NCBI GenBank assembly: GCA_004357365.1
Contig: SMVT01000114.1
Coordinates: forward strand, 1 to 7,727
Length of the DNA: 7,727 bases
Direction of reading: 5' to 3'
Source: Nitrospina sp.
Lineage (GTDB): Bacteria; Nitrospinota; Nitrospinia; Nitrospinales; Nitrospinaceae
The notes under the pieces are model-generated. The model was not told the origin of the DNA. It did not search any database and saw only the letters and a list, made by a program, of their open reading frames with translations. Shown one piece after another: positions 1 to 6,765 of this stretch (position 1 is the first letter of the stretch; every line of letters begins with the position of its first letter). The translations under genes and the position numbers were made by a program.

Positions 1-2
1 CC

Positions 3-276
3 TTCGCGTTGCCGGTGCTGGTGTATCCGGCGAGCGTATTGTTCAGCACGTGGCTCATCGGCCAGTTCTGGCCCGTGCCTCTCAATCCGTCGGAGTCCGA
101 ATTCCGCCAGACCGTCCTCCAAAAACCGGTCCACGGCGCCCTGGACCTTCAGCCGGACGGCCGCCTGGTTTACCGTCCCGGGTCCGAATTCCGTGGCATG
201 GCAGTTGCCTGTTGGCGACATTTCTGGTGGACCTGGCGGGCTACTGGCGGCATCGGCTGATGCACTCGCGGTTTCC
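3..276 (+). pseudogene. N-terminal part of a frameshifted sterol desaturase / fatty acid hydroxylase family gene
   Basis: This stretch reads as the front of the same gene as the segment that follows, but in two other frames. From base 3 to about 208 the frame gives a hydrophobic segment (LPVLVYPASVLFSTWLIGQ) and a polar loop up to GSEFRGMAVA. From about 209 to 274 the sense continues one frame over as LLATFLVDLAGYWRHRLMHS, which holds the first histidine box (HRLMH) of the di-iron hydroxylase family (PF04116). From 277 it continues in the third frame as WPFHAIHH. Both breaks fit loss of one base, in 'ttgcc' near 207-209 and 'tttcc' near 272-276. The true start lies outside the window. The well-preserved sense on both sides of each break suggests either a very recent pseudogene or sequencing error; the window alone cannot decide. 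Confidence 0.72.
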
Positions 277-729
277 TGGCCCTTCCACGCCATTCATCAC
301 AGCCCGAAAGAACTCGACTGGCTGTCCACCGAGCGCTTCCATCCGGTCAACACTTATATCTCGTATCTGCTGAGTCTGACGGTGTTGATCCTGTTTTTCG
401 AGGACCCCTTCATATTTGCGCTGTGCATGCCGTTGCGCAAGGCGTATGGCATGTTCATCCATGCCAACGTCAACATCTCTTACGGACCGTTCGATTTTGT
501 TCTGGCGAGCCCGTTGTTTCATCACTGGCACCACGCGGCGAGCGAGATGGCGGACAAAAATTACTGCACCTTTTTTTCTTTCCTGGATTGGATGTTCGGC
601 ACCTATTACCTGCCGAAAGACAAAAAGGAACCGGCCTCGGTGGGACTGGCCCAGGACGATCTGGCCAACCGGTTCTGGCCGCAGATGGTATACCCCTTCA
701 TCAAACTGGCCCGCATGAAAACCCGCTGA
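193..729 (+). CDS. sterol desaturase / fatty acid hydroxylase family protein, C-terminal portion (frame broken upstream)
   Basis: Members are membrane di-iron enzymes that hydroxylate or desaturate sterols, fatty acids or carotenoids with O2. This open frame could start at a GTG at 193, but sense homologous to the family begins only at residue 29 (base 277); residues 1-28 are probably a wrong-frame reading. From there it has the second histidine box HAIHH (32-36) followed by SPKELDWLSTERFHPVN, a hydrophobic segment at about 56-69, then FIHANVNISYGP and the third box FHHWHH (109-114). The first box (HRLMH) lies upstream in another frame, so a protein made from this frame alone would lack part of the iron site and should be inactive. 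The tail FSFLDWMFGTYYLP is typical of the family. The substrate cannot be told from sequence. It converges on the TfoX-family gene, 64 nt away. Confidence 0.75.
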   Translation: MAWQLPVGDISGGPGGLLAASADALAVSWPFHAIHHSPKELDWLSTERFHPVNTYISYLLSLTVLILFFEDPFIFALCMPLRKAYGMFIHANVNISYGPFDFVLASPLFHHWHHAASEMADKNYCTFFSFLDWMFGTYYLPKDKKEPASVGLAQDDLANRFWPQMVYPFIKLARMKTR

Positions 730-744
730 GCGGAGTACCTCCGC
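730..744 (+). terminator. hairpin just after the desaturase stop, possible terminator
   Basis: A perfect inverted repeat, GCGGAG-TAC-CTCCGC, gives a 6-bp stem with a 3-nt loop starting directly after the desaturase stop codon. It lies in the 64-nt gap between two convergent genes, where a terminator would be expected. No good T-run follows on either strand, so it is at best a weak or factor-assisted terminator. Confidence 0.35.
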
Positions 745-793
745 AGGTAACTTTAAAACCTTTGTGGGCGAAATAAACTTTTTGATCGCGCTT

Positions 794-1117
794 TCACGCC
801 TCGGGGAAATCCCCTCCGGCCGCCTGCTCCGCCCATCGGACGAGTTCATCCCCGTCTTCCAGAATATCCGGAGGAACTTCATAATAATTTTTAAGGGTCT
901 GCTTGTCGGAGGGACGAAAGGGCTGCATGCCGTATTCCTCGTAGGCGGGGCGGGTATGATCGTTGGTTTTAAAGTACAGTCGTCCCTTATGCAGGATGCC
1001 GAAAAACACGCCCTGGCGATACAGCCCGAACCCCCCGAACATAGCGCGGCAGGTGATGGATTCCATGGCCGCCAACTGATCCAGCACGAACTCTTTAAAA
1101 GAATCCTGCCGGATCAT
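794..1117 (-). CDS. TfoX N-terminal domain family protein
   Basis: The 107-residue product is essentially one TfoX N-terminal domain (PF04993; the domain is about 90-100 residues). Visible marks are the helix FKEFVLDQLA, the core AMFGGFGLY (25-33), the strand pair GVFFGILHKGRLYFK (36-50), and the family-typical ending YYEVPPDILED...LVRWAEQA. TfoX/Sxy controls competence in gammaproteobacteria, but stand-alone N-terminal domain proteins like this one are widespread and mostly uncharacterised, so a competence role should not be assumed. It is the last gene of a minus-strand set: its ATG lies 3 nt after the stop of the oxidase-like gene, and its likely ribosome site (GGGAGG, about 12 nt upstream) is inside that gene, which suggests translational coupling. 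The family call is firm; the function is open. Confidence 0.88.
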   Translation of the reverse strand: MIRQDSFKEFVLDQLAAMESITCRAMFGGFGLYRQGVFFGILHKGRLYFKTNDHTRPAYEEYGMQPFRPSDKQTLKNYYEVPPDILEDGDELVRWAEQAAGGDFPEA

Positions 1118-1120
1118 TGT

Positions 1121-1534
1121 TCAGGGTCCCTCCCGGGGTGCGAGCAATACGAAAAACAGGTTATATACCATGATCAACAGACCGGCTCCGGTCATCAGGG
1201 CGAAGCCGACGAACACGGCGTGCAACAGGCCACCGGACCAGAGTCCTCCGGCCAAGTGGGTGGCCGACATGCCGATCAGGCCGGCGTTGTGCAGTATGAA
1301 ATGAACGAGAATGCCGCCCGGCCAGGGCACCGGCCGTGCGTTGAAGCGGGGCAGCACGTGGTACGCCACGCCGGCGATCATCATGGTCACGAACCCCAGC
1401 AGGTTGAGATGAATGTGAACGAAGCGCAAGCGCTGACTCCATTCCGGCTGGATGCCGATCACGGCGCCCATCACCACCCCCAGCGCCAGATAAATCAAAG
1501 CCATTCTTATAAACCAATTCGCATAGATATTCAT
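1121..1534 (-). CDS. short heme-copper oxidase subunit I-like (cbb3/NorB-type) four-helix membrane protein
   Basis: A 137-residue hydrophobic protein with four likely membrane helices (about 8-28, 43-62, 76-94 and 102-131). The stretch RFVHIHLNLLGF...GVAYHVLPRF (37-64) resembles the second-helix region of CcoN/NorB-type oxidase subunit I, with H40, H42 and H59. Further histidines at 78, 82, 93 and 105 lie in or near helices, so heme or metal binding is possible. A full subunit I is about 450-500 residues with 12 helices, so this is not a complete oxidase; short proteins of this kind occur on their own in several phyla and are usually annotated as cytochrome c oxidase subunit I-like. The ATG at 1534 is preceded by GGGGTGA as ribosome site and lies 3 nt after the glycosyltransferase stop. 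No CcoO, CcoP or NorC partner is nearby. A redox, gas-sensing or heme role is inference. Confidence 0.65.
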   Translation of the reverse strand: MNIYANWFIRMALIYLALGVVMGAVIGIQPEWSQRLRFVHIHLNLLGFVTMMIAGVAYHVLPRFNARPVPWPGGILVHFILHNAGLIGMSATHLAGGLWSGGLLHAVFVGFALMTGAGLLIMVYNLFFVLLAPREGP

Positions 1535-1537
1535 CGT

Positions 1538-2680
1538 TCACCCCAGCGGTTGGGAATAGGTGCGCCCGCGCCATTCGGCATGACCGCGCAACAACATGTG
1601 GAGCATGGAGTTAATCATGATAGCGGCCATCACCAGCGCTCCCAGTGGAAACAGCAACGCATAGCGTTGTTGCAATTTAAGTTCATAACACAGCGTGGCC
1701 TGGGTAACCAACACCAGGGCCAATCCCGCCAGGGCCATCGCCTGCCAGCCCAGCGCCGACCCCATCCAGAAGTGAACTCCCGCCACCAGCCACGGGGTCA
1801 CCACGAACCCCAGCACCCAGAAGATATAATAAAACGTTTTAACCACCGATTTTTTCAATGCCAGGAAAATATTTTTTCTCCAGCCCGTCCAGATTTCCTT
1901 CAGCGAATGGTACATGCGGATGGAGTAAATTTCCCGGCCGTTGGCGATTCGGATGCGGGCGCCAGCCTGTTTCAACAGCCGCCCCATGCCGATGTCTTCC
2001 AGGATGACCTGCTTGAGAGAGGCATGCCCGCCGACACGGTCATACACCTCCCGCCGGATCATGAGAAAAGCGCCGATGCCCATCGCCGCTTCAGATTCCG
2101 GGTCGTTCACTTTGCCAAACCGCGCGAGGGCCGCGATAAACGCGAAGATGAGCGGCTGGACCGCCCGCTCCCAGAAGGATCCGAACTCGGCGCCGGGAAG
2201 GAGAGTCAACATATCCAGAGAGTGGTTCTGCATCTCCTCCACGGCGGTCTTTAAGGCATAGGATCGAAACACCGGGTCGGCATCGGTGAACAGCAGTAGG
2301 TCTCCCCGGCTGTTCTCCACCGCCTGGTGGAGGGCGAAGGGTTTGCCGTACCAGTCCGGCGGCAACTCGGCTCCCCGGACCGGGATCAAGCTGGGATACC
2401 GTTCTTTCAGCGATTCAATGATTTCCGGGGTGCGGTCGGTGGAGTTGTCGTCGACCACGATCACTTCGAAATCGGGGTAGTCCTGATTCAGCAGGGAAAC
2501 GAGGCAGGCTTCCAGATCGCGCTCCTCGTTGCGGGCCGGGACACAAACCGAGACCCGGGGCGATGCGGGCAAGGGTCCCGCCGCCGGCTGGATTTTGACC
2601 AGAAAATGCGCATTGACCGCCAGATAAACGATCACCGCCACGATCAGGCAGAACTGTAGAATTGAAAGAAAAACCAGCAC
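1538..2680 (-). CDS. membrane-associated family 2 glycosyltransferase (HpnB/CrtQ-like)
   Basis: This 380-residue protein transfers a sugar from a nucleotide-sugar to an acceptor at the inner membrane; the acceptor is unknown. An N-terminal membrane anchor (2-24) is followed by a GT-A domain (about 42-270): VSVCVPARNEE at 43-53, VVDDNSTD at 75-82, the metal-binding DAD at 133-135 in LLLFTDADPVF, and the acceptor-side ED at 228-229. Three C-terminal helices lie at about 283-303, 308-328 and 338-361, ending in HAEWRGRTYS. The WYGKPFAL motif (110-117) and the closing WRGRxY resemble hopanoid-associated HpnB and carotenoid glycosyltransferases of the CrtQ type, so a lipid or isoprenoid acceptor is plausible. 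The start is a GTG at 2680 with GGGA about 9 nt upstream, giving a sensible signal-anchor. It is the first gene of the operon with the oxidase-like and TfoX-family genes. Confidence 0.85.
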   Translation of the reverse strand: MLVFLSILQFCLIVAVIVYLAVNAHFLVKIQPAAGPLPASPRVSVCVPARNEERDLEACLVSLLNQDYPDFEVIVVDDNSTDRTPEIIESLKERYPSLIPVRGAELPPDWYGKPFALHQAVENSRGDLLLFTDADPVFRSYALKTAVEEMQNHSLDMLTLLPGAEFGSFWERAVQPLIFAFIAALARFGKVNDPESEAAMGIGAFLMIRREVYDRVGGHASLKQVILEDIGMGRLLKQAGARIRIANGREIYSIRMYHSLKEIWTGWRKNIFLALKKSVVKTFYYIFWVLGFVVTPWLVAGVHFWMGSALGWQAMALAGLALVLVTQATLCYELKLQQRYALLFPLGALVMAAIMINSMLHMLLRGHAEWRGRTYSQPLG

Positions 2681-2930
2681 GCCACGTCCCGGTTATGAAT
2701 GGATATACAGCACGGGGAACCCCGCCATTTGAATATCAAAAATTTCCATGTTAATCTGGACAGGTTGTTTCCAGGAGACGAAGACCCGCTCCCTGAAGAA
2801 ATTAACCTCTTTTTTTTCAATATGTTACAATTAATCTTCAAACGATTTACCATCCGGTCTTGTGGCACACTATAACAAGTCCCTGGTCTGTCAAACAGTT
2901 ATAAATTCAACCCAACCCAAAGTTTGTTGC
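2681..2930. other. AT-rich intergenic region between divergent genes
   Basis: This region should hold the promoters of the minus-strand glycosyltransferase operon and of the plus-strand SH3-domain gene. It contains a run of eight or nine T at about 2810-2817, a short GC inverted repeat (CGGGG-AA-CCCCG near 2713-2724) and, on the plus strand, -10-like hexamers TATAAC (2871-2876) and TATAAA (2900-2905). TTACCA (2847-2852) is a poor -35 candidate 18 nt before TATAAC. None is strong enough to call as a promoter. A stop-free, protein-like minus frame at 2693-2824 is treated as a finding. Confidence 0.5.
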
Positions 2931-3407
2931 ATGAGTCCTCATCGGCCCCACGGCCCCATTCGGGTCCTCATTATTCTGCTTCTGATCATGTTCGGCTGCA
3001 CTGTGTTATGGACTTCGGCCGCCGACGCCTTGTGCATCAAAGAGCGCCGGGCCAATCTGCGCAAGGGTCCCGGGTTGAACTACGACAAACTGTGGGAAGT
3101 TTTCCGCTACATGCCGTTCAAGCAACTGGGGAAGAAAGGTGAGTGGATACGGGTTCAGGATCTGGACGGCGACATCTACTGGGTGCACCGTCGGCTCACC
3201 ACCAAATCATTCAAGTGCGCCGTCATCAAAAGAGATAAAACCAACCTGCGGCGCGGTCCCGGCACCCATTATAAAAAGATCAAAGGGATTCCCGGCGAAA
3301 AGTATTTTTCGATGAAGGTCCTCAAGATCAAGGACAACTGGGTGCAGGTGATAGATGCCTGGGGGGACAAGGCATGGATTTACCGGCCGCTGGTCTGGAT
3401 CAATTAA
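2931..3407 (+). CDS. exported protein with two bacterial SH3 domains
   Basis: A 158-residue protein if started at the ATG at 2931. That start gives a classic signal peptide: charged end, hydrophobic core (10-27), and ADA before residue 34 as a signal peptidase I site. A GTG at 2862 would add 23 residues in front of the signal and is less likely; no clear ribosome site precedes either start. The mature part is two tandem SH3 repeats, each with the RRANLRKGPG / DKTNLRRGPG hallmark (N-L-R-x-G-P-G) and a closing W-V-x-x-x-L or W-I-Y strand. They match the SH3_4-type (PF06347) exported proteins, which are thought to bind peptidoglycan or other proteins in the periplasm. There is no catalytic domain, so an accessory envelope role is inferred. 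It is transcribed convergently with sucrose synthase, with only 17 nt between stop codons. Confidence 0.85.
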   Translation: MSPHRPHGPIRVLIILLLIMFGCTVLWTSAADALCIKERRANLRKGPGLNYDKLWEVFRYMPFKQLGKKGEWIRVQDLDGDIYWVHRRLTTKSFKCAVIKRDKTNLRRGPGTHYKKIKGIPGEKYFSMKVLKIKDNWVQVIDAWGDKAWIYRPLVWIN

Positions 3408-3424
3408 ACGGGCGGGGGGAGCCC

Positions 3425-5851
3425 CTAATCCCCGAGCAGTTGCCGCGCCCGGTTTTTGAAAACCATGTGAAACAGCAGATTGCAGTAGCGGTCCACTTCC
3501 TTTTGTTCATCCGTGAGAACCGAGTGGTTCCAGAACCCGTACAGCTTGGCGGCCTTGATCAGTTTTTCCGAGTACAACCGCCAGGTGAAGCGCTCCCTGA
3601 CCCGGGCCACGGCCTGCGCGCCCAGCACCTCCCAGCATGACGACGCTTTTTCGCACCGGCCAAAAAAGTCCAGAATCGGCTGACTGATGAGCTCCGGCTG
3701 GGTGGGGTTGATCAGGTAACCGTTTTCCCTGTCCACAATGATTTCCTGCGGGCCTCCGAACTGGGTGGCGAACACCGGCAGACCGCTGGCCATGGCCTCC
3801 AGCACCGTCAACCCGAACGCCTCAAACAACGCGGGTTGCACAAACACGCCTCTACGGTCGGCGATCACCCGGTACATCTCCCCGCCATCCTGCCGGGAAG
3901 AACTTTCCAGCCAGCGGACCTTGTCCTTCAGCCCGTATTCCTCGATCAGTTGGACCATGCGTTTCCATTCGGACAATTCCTCATCGTCGGTCACCCGCTC
4001 TTCGCGCACGGCACTGGCCACTACGATCAGATTCGCCTTGTCCTGCAGGTCCGCGCTCCGGCCAAAGCTTTCCACCAGTCCGGTGAGATTTTTGATTTTA
4101 TTGAGCCGGGCCATGGTGAAGATGGGAATTTTGTCGGGATGTTTGAGTTCTCCGAAAATATCCTCGCCCTGCTTGACGAACAACCGGTGGTTTATTTCTT
4201 CGGTCTGGTTGTTGAGGCGCCGCCCGGTCTCGGTGTAGGGAAAGTAAATGGCGTCGTCCACTCCCGGCGAAACCACGTTGAACTTGGGATGAAACAAATT
4301 CACCCCGTGAACCACCTTGTACAACTCCGGCATGGAAAACAGGCAGTAAGATTCATACTGTCCAATGCTGGTATCCGTCCCCGCGATTTCCTGCGTGGTG
4401 CTGGAGATGATGACGTCCGCCTTGTTCATGGAAATCAGATCGGCGGTAAACTGCAGGGAGAAATTGTAATCCTTCTCCATATCCTTCCAGTACAGGTCCG
4501 AGAACAGGTACTTGGGTTTCTCTAGGGTATGGGCGATGTGGCATTGCACCACCTGCATCCAGGAGGCCAGCAGAGACGCCACCAGGTTGCCGTCCGAGTA
4601 GTTTCCGAGGATCATATCCGGCTTGCCGCCGAACTCCGTCAGCAGTTCGTTTTTGGCATCCAGCGCGAACTGTTCCAGATACGGCCACACCTGAAACCGC
4701 GGCAACCAGTGGGGAATGACGTTTTGATGCTCGTCCTTGAACGGCACGCGCAGGATCCAGCAATGGTCCGTCCCTTTGATCGCTTCGAGGCGCTGGTTGC
4801 TGGTGGTGCCCTCGTTTTCGGGGATAAGCCGGGTCACTACGATGATTTTAGGCGGCACCGCGATCCCGGCGGCGGCCAGCGCTTCTTTCAGGTAGGTTTC
4901 CAGCGCCTTCACCTGATCGAGGATATAAACCATCTGCCCGCCGGTATCGGGCCGGCCCAGCACATGATCCTGACCGAACCAACCGTGCGGCGAAATCACC
5001 GCGACCCGCGTCACCAGCGGAATGGCCCCGAGAAACTCATCAAGGTAATCGGCGCTGGGCGAATCGAAAAGGTTGAAGAGCAATTGCAGGGTGGTCATGG
5101 CGCGTCCGGCGGTATTCCCGAACCCGTCCCGTATTCCCAGACCGCGCAGAGTGGCCCGGGCCTCCCGGATCGGCGTGTCCTCAGCCATCGGTTCCAGACA
5201 GGCGATGGCTTTCTGAAGCGCCGCCACCAGTGTTTCCGGGCCTTCGATGAGGTCCCCATCGATCAGAATCGAGTCGTTGTCGATGCTGTGGATTTTCAGA
5301 AATTCGCAGAGGAAAGCCTGCCAGACCTCCGGTTCTTCCTGGAGCTTGCCGGCCATGTAACTGTTTAAATACCTCTGGCCGGAGCCGATCTTTTTGGGTT
5401 CCGGGACTTCGGGTCCCAGGCTGTAAAACGGCTGGAAGTCGATCAGCAGTTTTTTTTCGGGAGGAATGTAGGCGCGGTCCGCGATCACTTCCCGGTAATC
5501 CAGAAATTCCTCCGGCGACAGCAGGTCCACGCGGTCTTCCACACGCTGAATCCGGTAAAAACGGTATCGCGCCACCTGCTCGCGGTGCAGGAGAACCGTA
5601 TACTCCTCCAGCAACAGCATTTCCTGGGTCTTGGAAAGGAAGGTTTCCAGTTGGGAATAGTTCTGGGGATCTTTCTTTCCGGCATTGCGTTGTTCCAGAA
5701 ATTGTGTGAACCGCAGGACGATTTCGTTGCGGAGCAGATGTTTGGACGGCTGCAGGTTCAACTCGTACACAAACTCACGGAAACACTGAGACTCTTCCTC
5801 CGTCAACAGGGAAGACAAGGTCTGTTTACCGCTCTTTTGAGAGTCCGTCAT
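3425..5851 (-). CDS. sucrose synthase (sucrose:NDP glucosyltransferase, GT4)
   Basis: This cytosolic enzyme reversibly converts sucrose and a nucleoside diphosphate to NDP-glucose and fructose. At 808 residues it matches the usual size of about 800. The N-terminal regulatory part (1 to about 280) is followed by the GT-B core: ISPHGWFGQDHVLG with H289, the glycine loop RPDTGGQ (300-306), CHIAHTLEKPKY with H441, MARLNKIKN with R582 and K587, and the E-x7-E motif EAFGLTVLE (E677, E685). These correspond to known active-site residues of plant sucrose synthase. The loop after RW (646-647) is one residue shorter than in plants and lacks their Q and N (S651 and G656 by alignment), which may favour ADP. 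The ATG overlaps the fructokinase stop (ATGA) with little ribosome site of its own, so translation is probably coupled. Sucrose-phosphate synthase is unlikely because the N-terminal part and the core motifs follow sucrose synthase. Confidence 0.96.
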   Translation of the reverse strand: MTDSQKSGKQTLSSLLTEEESQCFREFVYELNLQPSKHLLRNEIVLRFTQFLEQRNAGKKDPQNYSQLETFLSKTQEMLLLEEYTVLLHREQVARYRFYRIQRVEDRVDLLSPEEFLDYREVIADRAYIPPEKKLLIDFQPFYSLGPEVPEPKKIGSGQRYLNSYMAGKLQEEPEVWQAFLCEFLKIHSIDNDSILIDGDLIEGPETLVAALQKAIACLEPMAEDTPIREARATLRGLGIRDGFGNTAGRAMTTLQLLFNLFDSPSADYLDEFLGAIPLVTRVAVISPHGWFGQDHVLGRPDTGGQMVYILDQVKALETYLKEALAAAGIAVPPKIIVVTRLIPENEGTTSNQRLEAIKGTDHCWILRVPFKDEHQNVIPHWLPRFQVWPYLEQFALDAKNELLTEFGGKPDMILGNYSDGNLVASLLASWMQVVQCHIAHTLEKPKYLFSDLYWKDMEKDYNFSLQFTADLISMNKADVIISSTTQEIAGTDTSIGQYESYCLFSMPELYKVVHGVNLFHPKFNVVSPGVDDAIYFPYTETGRRLNNQTEEINHRLFVKQGEDIFGELKHPDKIPIFTMARLNKIKNLTGLVESFGRSADLQDKANLIVVASAVREERVTDDEELSEWKRMVQLIEEYGLKDKVRWLESSSRQDGGEMYRVIADRRGVFVQPALFEAFGLTVLEAMASGLPVFATQFGGPQEIIVDRENGYLINPTQPELISQPILDFFGRCEKASSCWEVLGAQAVARVRERFTWRLYSEKLIKAAKLYGFWNHSVLTDEQKEVDRYCNLLFHMVFKNRARQLLGD

Positions 5852-6765
5852 CCATCAAACCGATAGGGTTTATAAAACTCCAGGTCTGGCGGGAGGGCGC
5901 CCCGGAACTCACAAATTTTGGAAGCGAATTCCGTGGCCTTTTCGATCATCGTCTGCTTCGGCCATCCGGCCAGATAACCGGCGGTCAACATGGCGGAAAA
6001 GGCGTCACCGGATCCGACGGTATCCACCATTTCCTCTGGCGGCAACACCGAGCAACGATAGGGCACCCGATTGCCCGCCTCATACAGTTCACTGCCATGG
6101 TCCCCCTTGGTCACCGAAACGAAACCCACCTTGTAGGTATCGAGCAAATGCCGCGCCAGGCCGTTGGCGGAGGAGGTGATGTTGAGCGCTTTTTTCACGG
6201 TAACCAGTTCCTCGGAATTGATTTTTAGAATATCGCAATGCTGGAGTGAGTTTCGAATCACTTCGGGGGTATAAAAGGGATACCGGAGATTGATATCCAT
6301 CATCATCGTGGAGCGGGAACCCACTGTTTCGAGAATTTTCCTCAGCGTGTCCGCCGAGGTGGAATGACGCTGGGCGAGGGTTCCAAAATAGATCAAGGGA
6401 ATGTCTTCCCCGGCCAACGCTTCGATGCTGGGATCGTATTCGATGTAATCAAACGCCCGGTCCGCGAGAATTTTGAATTCGGGAACCCCTTGGTCGTCCA
6501 GGTTCACTTCCATCTGGCCGGTGGGATTGATGATATCCATCTGGATGCCCTCGATGGAAAATCCGATTTCCTGCAGGCGTTCCAGAATTTCCTTACCCGG
6601 ATCGTCCCCTCCGACCCGGCTGATAAACCGGACGGGGATTCCCATATGGTGCAGGTGGTACGCATAATTGAAAGGCGCACCTCCCAGACAGGTGCGATCG
6701 GGAAATTTGTCAAACAACACTTCACCAAATACCAGAACCGGTCCCAGGGGCGAGTAAAACCGCAT
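5848..6765 (-). CDS. PfkB-family carbohydrate kinase, probable fructokinase
   Basis: A 305-residue ribokinase-fold kinase, the normal family size. It probably phosphorylates the fructose released by sucrose synthase with ATP. The front reads VLVFGEVLFDKFPD then LGGAPFNYAYHLHHMG (27-42, first PfkB signature). VSVTKGDHGSELYE carries the usual T-K-G-x-x-G, and DTVGSGDAFSAM (248 onward) holds the anion-hole glycines and catalytic base D254. The FGE-x-L-x-D-x-F-P opening is typical of fructokinases and sugar kinases rather than of 6-phosphofructokinase or adenosine kinase, but substrate assignment rests mainly on the neighbour. The ATG at 6765 has a strong ribosome site, GAGGAG, about 6 nt upstream. 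The stop overlaps the sucrose synthase start by 4 nt, so the two form one transcription and translation unit. Confidence 0.92.
   Translation of the reverse strand: MRFYSPLGPVLVFGEVLFDKFPDRTCLGGAPFNYAYHLHHMGIPVRFISRVGGDDPGKEILERLQEIGFSIEGIQMDIINPTGQMEVNLDDQGVPEFKILADRAFDYIEYDPSIEALAGEDIPLIYFGTLAQRHSTSADTLRKILETVGSRSTMMMDINLRYPFYTPEVIRNSLQHCDILKINSEELVTVKKALNITSSANGLARHLLDTYKVGFVSVTKGDHGSELYEAGNRVPYRCSVLPPEEMVDTVGSGDAFSAMLTAGYLAGWPKQTMIEKATEFASKICEFRGALPPDLEFYKPYRFDG

Noticed and set aside
241..882. A 213-codon minus-strand frame spanning the desaturase and the TfoX gene end
   Set aside because: It lies antisense to the histidine-box region of the desaturase and out of frame over the TfoX gene; the composition is not protein-like.
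764..2254. A 496-codon open plus-strand frame antisense to the glycosyltransferase operon
   Set aside because: Its translation is rich in H, Q, R and P with no recognisable domain, while the opposite strand holds three genes with clear family motifs, tight spacing and ribosome sites. It is a shadow of GC-biased codon use.
2862..2930. A GTG start at 2862 extending the SH3 protein by 23 residues
   Set aside because: The extension puts a polar stretch in front of a complete signal peptide that begins naturally at the ATG at 2931, and no ribosome site supports it.
3408..3424. A possible bidirectional terminator in the 17-nt gap between the SH3 gene and sucrose synthase
   Set aside because: GGGG-GAG-CCCC gives only a 4-bp stem with a 3-nt loop and no T-run on either side.
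3836..5368. Two long plus-strand open frames opposite sucrose synthase
   Set aside because: They are antisense to a full-length, motif-complete sucrose synthase, and their translations show no domain or signal.
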